Origin: Pseudalkalibacillus sp052246725
GTDB lineage: Bacteria > Bacillota > Bacilli > Bacillales > Fictibacillaceae
Strand: one strand, 5' to 3'
DNA: 64,000 bases
Assembly (NCBI GenBank): GCA_052246725.1
Contig: JBQQCL010000009.1
Below, in pieces: positions 48,474 to 57,696 of this stretch. Below the pieces are notes generated by a model that searched no databases, was not told the origin of the DNA, and saw only the letters and a program-made list of their open reading frames with translations. The number at the start of each line of letters is the position of its first letter. Within the stretch, counting starts at the first letter, position 1. The position numbers and the translations under genes were made by a program.

Positions 48474-50135
48474 TTAAACCAGATACACTTGAGCTTCGAA
48501 AGGTTTGAGGGTTACAACATCTCCACTTTCGTCGATTTCATCATAGTTCGTGAGGATAAGTTTTCTGTCCGGACCAGCTTTTACCTCATTAAAATCAAAC
48601 TTCGCTTCATTGTTGGATAAGTTTGTGATGATCAAAGCCTTTTGTTTATCAACCATACGGCTATAGACATAAAGCTTCGGATGCTCCGGCAATAATAAAT
48701 CATAATTTCCGTAAACGAGCACATCGTTTTCCTTACGCACCTGGATCAATTTTTTGTAATAGGCCAAGACAGAATTCGGATCATCCTGTTGGTTCTCCAC
48801 ATTGATTTCGGTGTAGTTCGGGTTGACGCCGAGCCACGGTTTGGAATTCGAAAATCCACCGTATACACTATCGTTCCATTGCATCGGTGTCCGGGAATTG
48901 TCACGGCCTTTCGTCCAGATGACCTCCATCAGTTCTTCATGTGTCTCCCCTTCACGAAGCCCTTCTTTATAAAAATTCAGCATCCCGACATCATTGTACT
49001 CCTCAATAGAAGGGAACTTCACATTCGTCATCCCGATCTCTTGCCCCTGATAGATATAAGGTGTACCTTGCATTAAAAAGTAACAGGTAGCCAATGCTTT
49101 TGCGGATTCCTTGTGATATTTCCGATCGTCGCCGAAACGGGAAACCGAGCGGGTCTGATCATGATTTTCAAGATAGAGTGCATTCCAACCTCGATTTTCC
49201 AATCCCTTTTGCCAATCAGTCAGGATCTTTTTAAAATGGATCAGGTCGAATGTCGTGTCATTTCCTTTCTCCCAAAGCCCCATATGTTCGAATTGGAAGA
49301 TCATATCGAAGTACCCATTTTCTTCACCTACCCAATCTTCCGCATCTTCAATTTTCACACCATTGGCTTCGCCGACGGTCATGATGTCATAGTTATCAAA
49401 TGTCTCCTTCTTCAATTCTTGAAGGAAGACATCGATGCCTTCACGGTTCATATGACCATCGAAGGAAGGGACGTATCTTTTATTTTCGGGGTTCGGCATA
49501 TCAGGGAATCCGGGAACCTTTTTGATATGGCTGATTGCATCGACACGGAAACCATCGATACCTTTATCAAGCCACCAATTGATCATATCGTAAACTTCTT
49601 CACGGACCTTTGGATTTTCCCAATTCAAATCAGGCTGTTTTACATCAAAAATATGCATGTAATACTCATCCGTTTTCTCATCATACTTCCAGGCAGAACC
49701 GCCGAAAATCGATTCCCAATTATTCGGTTCGCGGCCATCCTTCCCAGAATGCCAAATGTAGTAATCACGATATGGGTTGTCTATTGATTTCCGCGATTCG
49801 ATAAACCATGCATGCTCATCAGAGGAATGGTTGACGACAAGGTCCATGATCAATTTCATTCCGCGTTCATGAGTCTCAGCCAATAATTGATCGAAATCCT
49901 CCATCAAGCCGAATTCATCCATGATACCTTTGTAATCGCTGATATCATAGCCGTTATCGGCGTTAGGAGATTGATAGATCGGGCAAATCCAGATAACATC
50001 AATGCCAAGATCCTTCAGGTAATCCAATTTTGAAATCACGCCTTGAATATCGCCGATCCCATCACCATTGCTGTCTTTGAAACTGCGCGGATAGATCTGA
50101 TAAACAACACTTTCTTTCCACCATTTTTTAGCCAT
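48474..50135 (-). CDS. malL: Alpha-glucosidase / oligo-1,6-glucosidase (GH13)
   Basis: This 553-residue cytosolic glycoside hydrolase of family 13 has the conserved regions MDLVVNHSSDEHAWF (I), DGFRVDAISHIKK (II, nucleophile Asp), MTVGEANGV (III, acid/base Glu) and LENHDQTRS (IV). It hydrolyses alpha-1,6 or alpha-1,4 bonds of isomaltose, maltose or sucrose-type sugars. The ATG at 50135 behind AGAGGAGAG is the start; the frame continues openly to 50378, but that part is family B repeat. A promoter and cre-like site lie beyond the repeat at 50440-50500. Confidence 0.92.
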   Translation of the reverse strand: MAKKWWKESVVYQIYPRSFKDSNGDGIGDIQGVISKLDYLKDLGIDVIWICPIYQSPNADNGYDISDYKGIMDEFGLMEDFDQLLAETHERGMKLIMDLVVNHSSDEHAWFIESRKSIDNPYRDYYIWHSGKDGREPNNWESIFGGSAWKYDEKTDEYYMHIFDVKQPDLNWENPKVREEVYDMINWWLDKGIDGFRVDAISHIKKVPGFPDMPNPENKRYVPSFDGHMNREGIDVFLQELKKETFDNYDIMTVGEANGVKIEDAEDWVGEENGYFDMIFQFEHMGLWEKGNDTTFDLIHFKKILTDWQKGLENRGWNALYLENHDQTRSVSRFGDDRKYHKESAKALATCYFLMQGTPYIYQGQEIGMTNVKFPSIEEYNDVGMLNFYKEGLREGETHEELMEVIWTKGRDNSRTPMQWNDSVYGGFSNSKPWLGVNPNYTEINVENQQDDPNSVLAYYKKLIQVRKENDVLVYGNYDLLLPEHPKLYVYSRMVDKQKALIITNLSNNEAKFDFNEVKAGPDRKLILTNYDEIDESGDVVTLKPFEAQVYLV

Positions 50136-50173
50136 ATATTTCTCTCCTCTAAAGCAAAGCTGTCTCTTTTTCT

Positions 50174-50420
50174 TAGGCTCTTTTCTTAAAGATTGTTGCT
50201 TTTGAGTTATTTTCAAAAACTCACCTTGTTCAAGTTGATTGGAGAGCAAGGTGCGAGACTCCTCGAAAATGAAAATCGCATTTTCTTCGTGCGATATAAC
50301 GCTGCCGATGCTTTCCTTGTCCTGCGGGCTCACCGCACGCCCCGAGGAAAGCGAGCATCCTGGAGCGGAAATCAACAACTTTCAAGAGCAACAAAGTTTG
50401 CGAAAAAAGCCTTTTCTTTA
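50174..50420. repeat. Family B repeat, copy 2, in the malL leader
   Basis: About 247 bp, GGCTCTTTTCTTAAAGATTG to GCGAAAAAAGCC, with imperfect terminal inverted repeats. It is more complete than copy 1, containing TCCTGCGGGCTCACCGCACG at its centre. It stands between malL and its promoter and encodes spurious open frames on both strands. Confidence 0.8.
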
Positions 50421-50442
50421 TACTTAGTCATTATTAAATTAG

Positions 50443-50456
50443 TGCAAGCGTTTGCA
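50443..50456 (-). promoter_or_regulatory. Candidate cre (CcpA) site of malL
   Basis: TGCAAGCGTTTGCA closely follows the cre consensus TGNAARCGNWWWCA. It lies about 15-25 bases downstream of the predicted malL promoter -10, a position where CcpA would block transcription. Confidence 0.65.
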
Positions 50457-50471
50457 TTAGTTAATATCCTT

Positions 50472-50500
50472 ATGATACCTCTTTCCTTTTTGTATTGCAA
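50472..50500 (-). promoter_or_regulatory. Candidate sigma-A promoter of malL
   Basis: Minus strand: TTGCAA (50500-50495), 17-base spacer, TATCAT (50477-50472). It is 337 bases upstream of the malL ATG because the family B repeat is in the leader. Confidence 0.6.
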
Positions 50501-50613
50501 TGTCTTATCGGAGGTTAAATTTTCAGTGATAAAAAAAGAGGAGGATCCATACAATTTGTGGAAGTAGAGGTGAGCGCTATCAGCAACAGATTTTTAAAAT
50601 TGAAGGTGAGTAC

Positions 50614-52311
50614 ATGTCAGAAGAACAACGGCTAAAAGAGTTGGAAGAGCGTGTCAAAAAACTTGAGCATCAATTAAGTGAGATTCAAAAAACTGAGTCA
50701 CATAAAAGGGTGGACCAGGGGGAAACCGTTCAACCTGTGCAAAAAAGAGATGTATCCAAAAAGAATACTCGTCACTCTGTGGATGATGTTCCTCCCTGGG
50801 AGCCTCCAAAAGAACCGATGGATTGGGAACGGGTCATCGGTCAAATTTGGTTACCGAGGATTTTTATTTTTGTCTTATTGTTAGGCGTCATATGGGGATT
50901 CAAGGCAGCATCGGAGGTAGGAATCATCAATGAGGCGGTACGTTGTATCCTCGGATTTGTAGCAGGAGTCGCTCTGATCCTGGTTGGAGAGCTGCAGATC
51001 AGAAAAGGACGAAATGCGCTGGGGCAGGTGCTTTTAGGTGGATCAGTCACAGTCCTCGTGGTTACGACGTTTGCAACACATGTCTTATATGGGTTCATTG
51101 GACTGTCGGCAGCATTCAGTATGAATCTAATTTGGATCGGACTCGGTATCTATTTCGCAATCCGTCATCGGTCAGAGGTGCTCGCAGTGCTTGCGACTGT
51201 CGGCGGTTATTTCATTCCGTTCTTATTGGACAGCAATACTGCCAATACGTGGTTTTTCGTAAGCTATGAGACGATTTTCTCCATCATCATGCTCGGATTC
51301 GCATTGTGGAAAAAGTATTCGAAGCTTCACGTCGTCGCAATGGTCCTTTTACCGGTTGTCCTCATGCTTTACCTGGTATTTGCTATTTTACCGATTTACC
51401 CAGTTGCTAAAGGAGACCTTGAAATTTTAAGCTACGGCATGTTCTTGCAGCATCTTGTTTTACTAGGGGTATTTTTAAGCTATAAGGTGTATCCGAAAGT
51501 TCAGCAGTCTATCTTGTTCATCAGCTCTCTAGCGAGTCTTGGTTTCATGTATCAAGGTTTCGACCGCAGCAATTGGCCAACAATCTTGCTCGGAATCGCA
51601 ATCGTATATATCATTGTTTACGGATATGTCCATTTAAAAAAGATCACCCACACCAGTACAGTTATTTTCCCGATTTTGCTGCTGAGTATGCTGTTTTATT
51701 TCATGGAGGTCTTTACTGGACGTGAACTGGCAATCATTCTGTTGCTCCAGGGAACAGCGGCGATCTATATCGGACTGATCAATAAGCTCAAGCTGCAGCT
51801 TTGGAGCGGTGCGTTTGTGTATATCATCGGACTTTTGCATACGATCACTGTGCAGATTGAAGAATTGAATTCTGCTCAGATGTACAGCTGGACTGTGCTG
51901 ATTGCAACATTGTGGTTGCTGACGTACCTGGCTAAGAAGGATATCGAAATTATACCGAACGAATCTCGAAGACTGTTATTCGGGACGACAGCTGTTGCAC
52001 TCCTTGCCTATATCAGTCAATTAAGCTATGTTTTCACAAAATATGAATCGGTGAACACGCAATATCTGACGATGACCCTCTGTTGGATTGTCTATGCGGT
52101 TTGCGGAATCGTGTATGGGGTGATACGGAACAACCAGGCGGTCCGGATCGTCGGTATCATTCTCATCTTTTTATCTTTAGGAAAGTTGATTTTCATCGAC
52201 TTACCGAATGTCTCGATCGTCGTACGTGCAATCCTCTTCATGATTGTCGGAGCCACAGGAGTCGTGGTTTCCCGTTTCTTCTACACGAAAGACAAAAGCG
52301 GGTCAGTCTGA
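50614..52311 (+). CDS. DUF2339 domain multi-pass membrane protein
   Basis: This 565-residue protein has an N-terminal cytosolic coiled coil (RLKELEERVKKLEHQLSEIQ) and a polar, proline-containing linker (VPPWEPPKEPMDWERVIGQI). About fifteen hydrophobic helices make up the rest. This is the DUF2339 layout, with the WERVIGQIWLPRIFIFVLLL entry helix. Function is unknown; family members are envelope proteins. ATG 50614 follows GAAGGTGAG. It is monocistronic or leads into the sigma factor gene. Confidence 0.82.
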   Translation: MSEEQRLKELEERVKKLEHQLSEIQKTESHKRVDQGETVQPVQKRDVSKKNTRHSVDDVPPWEPPKEPMDWERVIGQIWLPRIFIFVLLLGVIWGFKAASEVGIINEAVRCILGFVAGVALILVGELQIRKGRNALGQVLLGGSVTVLVVTTFATHVLYGFIGLSAAFSMNLIWIGLGIYFAIRHRSEVLAVLATVGGYFIPFLLDSNTANTWFFVSYETIFSIIMLGFALWKKYSKLHVVAMVLLPVVLMLYLVFAILPIYPVAKGDLEILSYGMFLQHLVLLGVFLSYKVYPKVQQSILFISSLASLGFMYQGFDRSNWPTILLGIAIVYIIVYGYVHLKKITHTSTVIFPILLLSMLFYFMEVFTGRELAIILLLQGTAAIYIGLINKLKLQLWSGAFVYIIGLLHTITVQIEELNSAQMYSWTVLIATLWLLTYLAKKDIEIIPNESRRLLFGTTAVALLAYISQLSYVFTKYESVNTQYLTMTLCWIVYAVCGIVYGVIRNNQAVRIVGIILIFLSLGKLIFIDLPNVSIVVRAILFMIVGATGVVVSRFFYTKDKSGSV

Positions 52312-52444
52312 AATCATTCCCCTCGTTCTCCATGAATGGGGGGATTTTTCGAGATTAAGAAGAAATTTTATAAAGATTGATAGAAATGAGCGGGCAATGG
52401 CATCTATATAGGGAGACACGAACAGAGGTTGGGGATGTGAGCAT

Positions 52445-53143
52445 ATGATTTTGGAGCAGATTGACGTTGAAGAGAGGGACGTTTCAGATCAGCAGTTGGT
52501 GGAGCGAGCTCAACATGGCGATGACGAAGCATTTGGTGAGTTGGTCAGACGACATCGGGCTAGTGCGTATGGATACGCGATTTCCGCTAGTAGAAAACAT
52601 GACCTGGCAGATGAGATTGTCCAAGAGGCTTTGATCCACGCTTTTTTAAAACTCGGAAACTTGTTGGATCCTGCAAAGTTTGAGGGCTGGCTCCATAAGA
52701 TCGTACGCAACCAGGCTTATATGAAACTGAGAAGAGGAGGACCTTATCGAAGAGAACAGCCTGTCTCAAGTATGTTGAAAGAAACTGAGACTGATTGTTT
52801 CGATTCAATTCTCAGGCATCTATCTTATCGACTTGAAGCCAATTATGAAATCGATCCTGAAAAGAAACTGATGAAAAAGGTGACACTTGAAGGGATCCAA
52901 GAGTTGCTCTACTGTTTATCTTCCACTGAGCGGAACATGTTCATCGCTTTCTTTTTCAAGGAGCTGTCACCGAAAGAGATTGCTGCAATGTATGAAACGA
53001 CAACGAGCAATGTCTATAACCATCTATCACGCTCCAGACGGAAGCTCCGCAATGAACGGATTCGTGTCCGGATCGACGAGCACATCCAACTGAGACGTGA
53101 ACTGGAAAAGCCGAGAAGGAAAGTGCTTGATCTCGAAAATTAA
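52445..53143 (+). CDS. ECF-type RNA polymerase sigma factor
   Basis: This 232-residue sigma-70 family regulator has region 2 (DDEAFGELVRRHRASAYGYA, then HDLADEIVQEALIHAFLKLG) and region 4 (LYCLSSTERNMFIAFFFKEL, SPKEIAAMYETTTSNVYNHL). It is longer than most ECF factors because of a basic C-terminal tail (RIRVRIDEHIQLRRELEKPR). No anti-sigma factor is adjacent; instead the next gene encodes a BtrH-like protein that starts within 15 bases. GTTGGGGATGTGAG lies before ATG 52445. Confidence 0.88.
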   Translation: MILEQIDVEERDVSDQQLVERAQHGDDEAFGELVRRHRASAYGYAISASRKHDLADEIVQEALIHAFLKLGNLLDPAKFEGWLHKIVRNQAYMKLRRGGPYRREQPVSSMLKETETDCFDSILRHLSYRLEANYEIDPEKKLMKKVTLEGIQELLYCLSSTERNMFIAFFFKELSPKEIAAMYETTTSNVYNHLSRSRRKLRNERIRVRIDEHIQLRRELEKPRRKVLDLEN

Positions 53144-53157
53144 TGAGGGGTGTTTGT

Positions 53158-54141
53158 ATGGAAAGTACAGAATCAAAATTAGCATGTGAAAGCTATGAAG
53201 GAACATGGACAACGATGGCGTTTGCAATTCATCGAGCCACTAAATCGAAGACAAAACTTTCATTAGTGGAGTTGATGGGATATACAGGTTATGCATTCCG
53301 GTTGAACGTCAATGAGGAAAAGGTCGACGTGGCCGGACCCACAGCATTTGACTGGGATGCTTACAACAAAAAAGCGCTGGGGAACATTGGAGTACGGTTC
53401 GAAAGCTATGGAACTTCAGACTTCACACCGCCGACTCCCGATGAACTGACACTTGCTATCAGCAAGATTCAAGAGAGCATCGATAAAGAACAGCCTGTGA
53501 TCGCATGGGATCTATTCCTTCCAGAGTTCGGAATCATCTACGGGTACGATGATGACAAAAAGGAGCTCTATGCTATGGACGGTACAGGAAAGCACGGTCC
53601 TATCGCTTATGAGAAACTGGGAAATGGTGAATTGAAGGAACTTTTCATCATGACAATTACGAATTATTTTGAAGTCAGTAAGGTGAAACGATTGAAAGGT
53701 GCACTTGACATCATTCTTACTCATGCCTTGGAGGAGGAAGAAGGCTGTCCGGTGCCTATGAAATTTCAAAACGGTTTGAAAGGCTACGACGCTTGGGTGA
53801 AAGCTTTTAAAAAAGGAGAAGTTCATCCGTTCGGGAATGCCTATAATATCGCTGTATTGTATGATGCGAGACGGTTTGCTGCGAAGTTTCTGAAAGATGT
53901 TCGTTCAGAGTGGCAGGATGAGAATGATGCTGTGGCTTCGTATGCTGGTATAGCTAGTGATCACTATGAGGACGTGGCGCAACAGCTTTTGGAATTTAGA
54001 AATATATTTCCGTTCCCTGTAGGTGGGGAGCCGAATGAGCCTGCAAACCGTGAACGTGCGATTGGACTGTTGAAAAAAGCAAAGGAATCCGAGCGGTTGG
54101 GAATTGAAGCACTGCAGAAAATGTACGCCGAACTGGATTGA
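53158..54141 (+). CDS. BtrH/C39-like domain protein, partner of the sigma factor
   Basis: This 327-residue protein is read from ATG 53158, 14 bases after the sigma factor stop. The N-terminal half resembles a papain-like C39/BtrH fold (CESYEGTWTTMAFAIHRATK, LMGYTGYAFRLNV, then PVIAWDLFLPEFGIIYGYDD and ELYAMDGTG). The catalytic Cys-His pair is not obvious. The C-terminal half is helical with a DUF4872-like flavour. No signal peptide or membrane segment is seen. It may sense a ligand for the sigma factor; that is inference. Confidence 0.6.
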   Translation: MESTESKLACESYEGTWTTMAFAIHRATKSKTKLSLVELMGYTGYAFRLNVNEEKVDVAGPTAFDWDAYNKKALGNIGVRFESYGTSDFTPPTPDELTLAISKIQESIDKEQPVIAWDLFLPEFGIIYGYDDDKKELYAMDGTGKHGPIAYEKLGNGELKELFIMTITNYFEVSKVKRLKGALDIILTHALEEEEGCPVPMKFQNGLKGYDAWVKAFKKGEVHPFGNAYNIAVLYDARRFAAKFLKDVRSEWQDENDAVASYAGIASDHYEDVAQQLLEFRNIFPFPVGGEPNEPANRERAIGLLKKAKESERLGIEALQKMYAELD

Positions 54142-54290
54142 TAGATTATATTTAGAGTGGAGAGGTCCCCGCTCTTTTTTTTATGATGATGTTCTGGGGT
54201 GAATAGAATAACCGAGACGAAAGTGTTCTATGAATGCTTCATACCGACACTCCAGTGCTGAAAATTTCTAGAGTGACCAAATTAAACGGA

Positions 54291-54375
54291 AAAGTGAACA
54301 GAATATCTTCGAAAGTGAACAGATTATCTCAGGAAGTGAACAGAATATCTCCAAAAGTGAACAGAATCCCCCAAA
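54291..54375. repeat. Four tandem 21-base repeats
   Basis: AAGTGAACAGAATATCT with a four-base variable end recurs with its G at 54294, 54315, 54336 and 54357, exactly 21 bases apart (two helical turns). The fourth copy diverges after ACAGAAT. It lies in the 466-base gap before the amidase gene; the rest of that gap shows nothing else of note. Confidence 0.85.
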
Positions 54376-54607
54376 GTGCCCATTTCAAACTCTGGTGTCA
54401 GTGAAACGGAAAGCAGACTGCACATTCCTCCAATCAGCTTTTTCATCTAGAATAGAGGAATGTTTCCTATTCTTCACGTATATATCCATAATGGAATGTT
54501 TTACAATATTCACCTTTAATCGGAACTTAGAATCTCACATCATGATGCTTTCTTTTTACACGAAAGAAAGAAAAATAGCCATAAAAGGCGGAAAAGGTGG
54601 GGTTTCT

Positions 54608-56059
54608 ATGTCAATCTTGGATATGGATGCGTCGGAAATAGCCGCTGGGATCAAGGATGGGAAATGGACCTCTGAACAGGCTGTTGAAACATATATCAAG
54701 CACCTGCAAGCGATCAATCCAAAGTTGAATTGCCTGACAGAGGATCGGTTTGAAACTGCGCGGAAAGAAGCACAGCAAGCAGATCACCTTTTGAAGGAAG
54801 GGCATGCGAAAGGAAAACTGTTTGGTGTACCGATCAGTATCAAGGAATCCTTCAATGTGGAAGGGATGAAAACGACAGGTGGCCTGATGCATCGCAAGGA
54901 CTGGGTAGCTGATGAGGATGCTGAAGTTGTCCGTCTTTTAAAAGCAGAAGGTGCGATCATTCTAGGCAAAACAAATACACCTTCGCTATGTTTTTACCAG
55001 GAGACCGATAATCCATTATATGGCCGGACGAACAACCCGTGGGATTTAGAAGCGACGGCTGGCGGATCAAGCGGAGGAGAAGGTGCCTTGATGGGCGCAG
55101 GTGGAGCAGCTGTCGGGCTTGGGGCAGATATCGGTGGTTCGCTCAGGTTTCCTTGCCACTTCAATGGTGTGGTCGGTTTTAAATCTGGGAATGATCAGGT
55201 CTCTCAACAGGGAAATTACCCATATGTGGAGTTTGAAGAGCAAAAGCGTATGTTGGGTATCGGAGCGATGGCGAAAAGCGTACGCGACACCCGACTCCTC
55301 AACAATATAATTGCAAACCATCAACCAACATCCACAAATTTAAGTTCTTTTGAGCTTGTTGTACCACAGTTTTACGCGTGTCCTCTAGGTGTTGAAACTG
55401 GCAGGCTCATCCGTTCGATAAAAGAAGAGTTTGAGCAGGATTTTGCAATGCAGGTGGATGAACCCCCTTTATTTGAAGAATCTACTCTCATTTGGCAGCA
55501 GCTTATGTCGATGGACGGGGCGAAAGCTTTACGAAAACATTTGATGGTGAATGAAAGACAACCGAGTCTGTATAGGGAATTTTTGAAATCGAAGTACACA
55601 CGCTCGGATATCCATTCTTATTTATCCTGGGCGATGATCGGAGCACGCATGTTCAAACCATCCGGCAGACGGTTGAATACACTGCGGGAGCTCTTAAAGA
55701 AAGGTGATGACAGACTTCGGAAATATCTTGATCGCCGTTTGATCGTGATGCCCGTTTATCATTCGCCAGCCCCAATGCATGGGCAATTGTACAAAGAACT
55801 TTTCTCCTTCCAAAAAACGTTCCTGCGCTATATGCCTTTCATCGCGTATGGAAATACGTGGGGTTTGCCATCATTGATTGTACCGGTCGGTGAAAGTTCG
55901 AAAGGCATGCCGATTTCGGTGCAGGTGATGAGTCGTGTTGGAAATGAAACTGCACTATTTGAGTTTGGAGAGTTGCTTGAACAGCGGTATCGAGGTTATG
56001 TCCGTTGTGACAAACACGATGCTGTGAAAAAGGAAGAGGCCGCTGCACATCTAGCATAA
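54608..56059 (+). CDS. Amidase signature family protein
   Basis: This 483-residue amidase has the Ser-cisSer-Lys triad visible as KESF in GVPISIKESFNVEG (Lys), TAGGSSGGEGALMGAGGAAV (cis-Ser) and GLGADIGGSLRFPCHFNGVV (nucleophile Ser). It hydrolyses carboxamides; the natural substrate is unknown. ATG 54608 follows AAAAGGTGGGG; the open frame to 54395 runs through the 21-base repeat flank and is not coding. It is monocistronic. Confidence 0.92.
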   Translation: MSILDMDASEIAAGIKDGKWTSEQAVETYIKHLQAINPKLNCLTEDRFETARKEAQQADHLLKEGHAKGKLFGVPISIKESFNVEGMKTTGGLMHRKDWVADEDAEVVRLLKAEGAIILGKTNTPSLCFYQETDNPLYGRTNNPWDLEATAGGSSGGEGALMGAGGAAVGLGADIGGSLRFPCHFNGVVGFKSGNDQVSQQGNYPYVEFEEQKRMLGIGAMAKSVRDTRLLNNIIANHQPTSTNLSSFELVVPQFYACPLGVETGRLIRSIKEEFEQDFAMQVDEPPLFEESTLIWQQLMSMDGAKALRKHLMVNERQPSLYREFLKSKYTRSDIHSYLSWAMIGARMFKPSGRRLNTLRELLKKGDDRLRKYLDRRLIVMPVYHSPAPMHGQLYKELFSFQKTFLRYMPFIAYGNTWGLPSLIVPVGESSKGMPISVQVMSRVGNETALFEFGELLEQRYRGYVRCDKHDAVKKEEAAAHLA

Positions 56060-56065
56060 AAAAAC

Positions 56066-56122
56066 TGACCCTATTATCGTACCGCTCTCAGTAGAGTACC
56101 GTACCATCTTAGGTCAGCTTTC
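56066..56122. terminator. Large hairpin, probable bidirectional terminator
   Basis: CTGACC (56067-56072) pairs with GGTCAG (56114-56119) around a structured loop that includes GTACCG/CGGTAC-like parts. It lies between the converging amidase and TPR genes; an A run on the left and TTTCG on the right flank it. Confidence 0.55.
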
Positions 56123-56130
56123 GTTTCGGA

Positions 56131-56691
56131 TTAAGGCAGCATTAAAATCTCTTTGCATCGATTGATGGAGACTTCAGTTGATCTGACAAGGCTGTAGTCT
56201 CCTTTCTCTTTACGGATTTTCAGTGCTACTTGAAAGAGGGAGTAGGCTGCTTCGAATTCACTCTCGTCATATTTACATTTGCCATAGTGTTGATACAAAA
56301 AGTCTTTATAAGGTTCATACCGAGAATGATCGTGTACCTTTTTTATCAATTCATTGAAGAGTTTGTTCGCTTTGTTGAATTCCCTTTGCCATTGATATGT
56401 ATGAGCAAGTCTCAATTGGTTGATAAATACCGATGATAGGTTTTTCCTGAGGGTATGTAGGTTGATCGCCGTTTGTAAAAACCGTTCACTATCATCAAGT
56501 TCACCGATGATCCGCGAGTATACCCCTATTTCCCCATAAAGCCTTGCCTCTGCATCAGGATCTTTAACCGATTCAATCTGTTCAATCATATAGTGCACGC
56601 CGCTTTTCATATTCTCGAAATCCACCGGTTTTTCTCGTAAATCCTTATCAAATGTGAATTCCATGTTAAAAGGTATGCTCTTGTTGTCCAT
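56131..56691 (-). CDS. Tetratricopeptide repeat protein
   Basis: This 186-residue soluble helical protein has about three TPR-like repeats (for example EARLYGEIGVYSRIIGELDD, LRLAHTYQWQREFNKANKLF and HYGKCKYDESEFEAAYSLFQ). It would act as a protein-interaction scaffold; the partner is unknown. ATG 56691 lies after GGGAGA; the frame continues ten codons upstream but through the ribosome binding site. It follows the NAT gene by 40 bases on the same strand, so the two may be cotranscribed. Confidence 0.75.
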   Translation of the reverse strand: MDNKSIPFNMEFTFDKDLREKPVDFENMKSGVHYMIEQIESVKDPDAEARLYGEIGVYSRIIGELDDSERFLQTAINLHTLRKNLSSVFINQLRLAHTYQWQREFNKANKLFNELIKKVHDHSRYEPYKDFLYQHYGKCKYDESEFEAAYSLFQVALKIRKEKGDYSLVRSTEVSINRCKEILMLP

Positions 56692-56731
56692 CTGACGTTC
56701 TCCCTTCGTACGTATCTTCATGGACGTCGTT

Positions 56732-57568
56732 TCAATCTTTAAAAAGTTTCACACCCCGTTTTTCTAAAAAGGCTGCTGCACCTAATGAAGCTTCCTCTTC
56801 AATGCCGAATACCTGATACACATTGGCGGCCCAGTTTTTACGATCGGTGAATTTCGATACTTCTTTCGTATATTCATTCTTTCTAGTGATGGTTTCATTG
56901 TTCAAATAATAGCAATACCTTGGTTTGAAGATGGTGGCGCTCAATCTCCTCATCACGATGTTATCGGATTCATCCAAATGGGAATGCTCGATATCTGCTC
57001 CAAAATCCTCGAGGGAAAGGGGTCTCCAATCGATTTCTTTTTTTACGAATGATTTCCCGTCAGCATGTCTGTCAATTTCAAAAAGGGATGGGGATACTTT
57101 CTTTATGAAAATTTCTTCTCCAAGTTTCTTGATCCGTAACTGACCTTCTTCACGCAACTGGACGGGGGAGAAGAGCGGGGCGCCATAGCCGACATCGACA
57201 TAATATTGTTCTTGTTCGTAGTGGACCATGATCGCCACATGTCCGGTGCGGACGCGGACCAGCGAGGCATTGTATCCGATTGCGTTGAGAAGTTTTGCAA
57301 AATGGATGTTCAATGGATAGCAAGTTCCTCCCCACCCCAAATTGGCGCAGCAATTGATGAATTCCTCAGTGTCATATATGTACTGCATACTTACACCATT
57401 TTGGACGTAATGATACTTGCTGAAATTTTCGTAGGGAATCGTATGTAAATGAGCCCTGAGCAATTCCCGCAAATAATGTAAATCTTTTTGAGAAGTTTCT
57501 TTTACCTTTAAAATGTCTAAGTATTTTCTTGTTGTTCCTATTGAAAGGGGATGTTGAGACGTTTTCAC
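56732..57568 (-). CDS. nat: Arylamine N-acetyltransferase
   Basis: This 278-residue NAT-fold enzyme transfers acetyl from acetyl-CoA to arylamines or hydrazines. The catalytic triad is visible as Cys in LGWGGTCYPLN, His in RTGHVAIMVHY and Asp in YYVDVGYGAP. N-terminal LREL..HLHTIPYENFSKY is typical. GTG 57568 is the start because AAGGAGG lies just before it; an open frame further to 57625 lies in family A repeat sequence. It is followed by the TPR gene on the same strand. Confidence 0.88.
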   Translation of the reverse strand: MKTSQHPLSIGTTRKYLDILKVKETSQKDLHYLRELLRAHLHTIPYENFSKYHYVQNGVSMQYIYDTEEFINCCANLGWGGTCYPLNIHFAKLLNAIGYNASLVRVRTGHVAIMVHYEQEQYYVDVGYGAPLFSPVQLREEGQLRIKKLGEEIFIKKVSPSLFEIDRHADGKSFVKKEIDWRPLSLEDFGADIEHSHLDESDNIVMRRLSATIFKPRYCYYLNNETITRKNEYTKEVSKFTDRKNWAANVYQVFGIEEEASLGAAAFLEKRGVKLFKD

Positions 57569-57603
57569 GACAACCTCCTTTATGTGCGTGATCGTGATGT
57601 TGA

Positions 57604-57663
57604 TAAAGAAAACCTGGCAAAGCAAAGCCTTAGTTACACTGAAAGAATTTTATACTTTCTTTA
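57604..57663 (-). repeat. Family A repeat, copy 7 (inverted, shortened)
   Basis: 60 bp on the minus strand: TAAAGAAAGTATAAAATTCT on one end and CCAGGTTTTCTTTA on the other, with the middle palindromes deleted. Ends are a clear TAAAGAAA/TTTCTTTA inverted repeat. Confidence 0.8.
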
Positions 57664-57674
57664 AATGAGAAAAA

Positions 57675-57696
57675 AACTGTTGAGAGATCAACAGTT
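57675..57696. terminator. Terminator of the SRPBCC gene
   Basis: AACTGTTGA (57675-57683) pairs with TCAACAGTT (57688-57696); on the minus strand it is followed by TTTTTCTC. Confidence 0.85.

Noticed and set aside
50135..50378. N-terminal extension of the alpha-glucosidase by 81 residues
   Set aside because: The extension is a translation of family B repeat, while AGAGGAGAG precedes the ATG at 50135 and homologues start MAKKWWKES-like.
54395..54607. N-terminal extension of the amidase
   Set aside because: Not amidase-like, overlaps the flank of the tandem repeats; a good ribosome binding site exists for ATG 54608.
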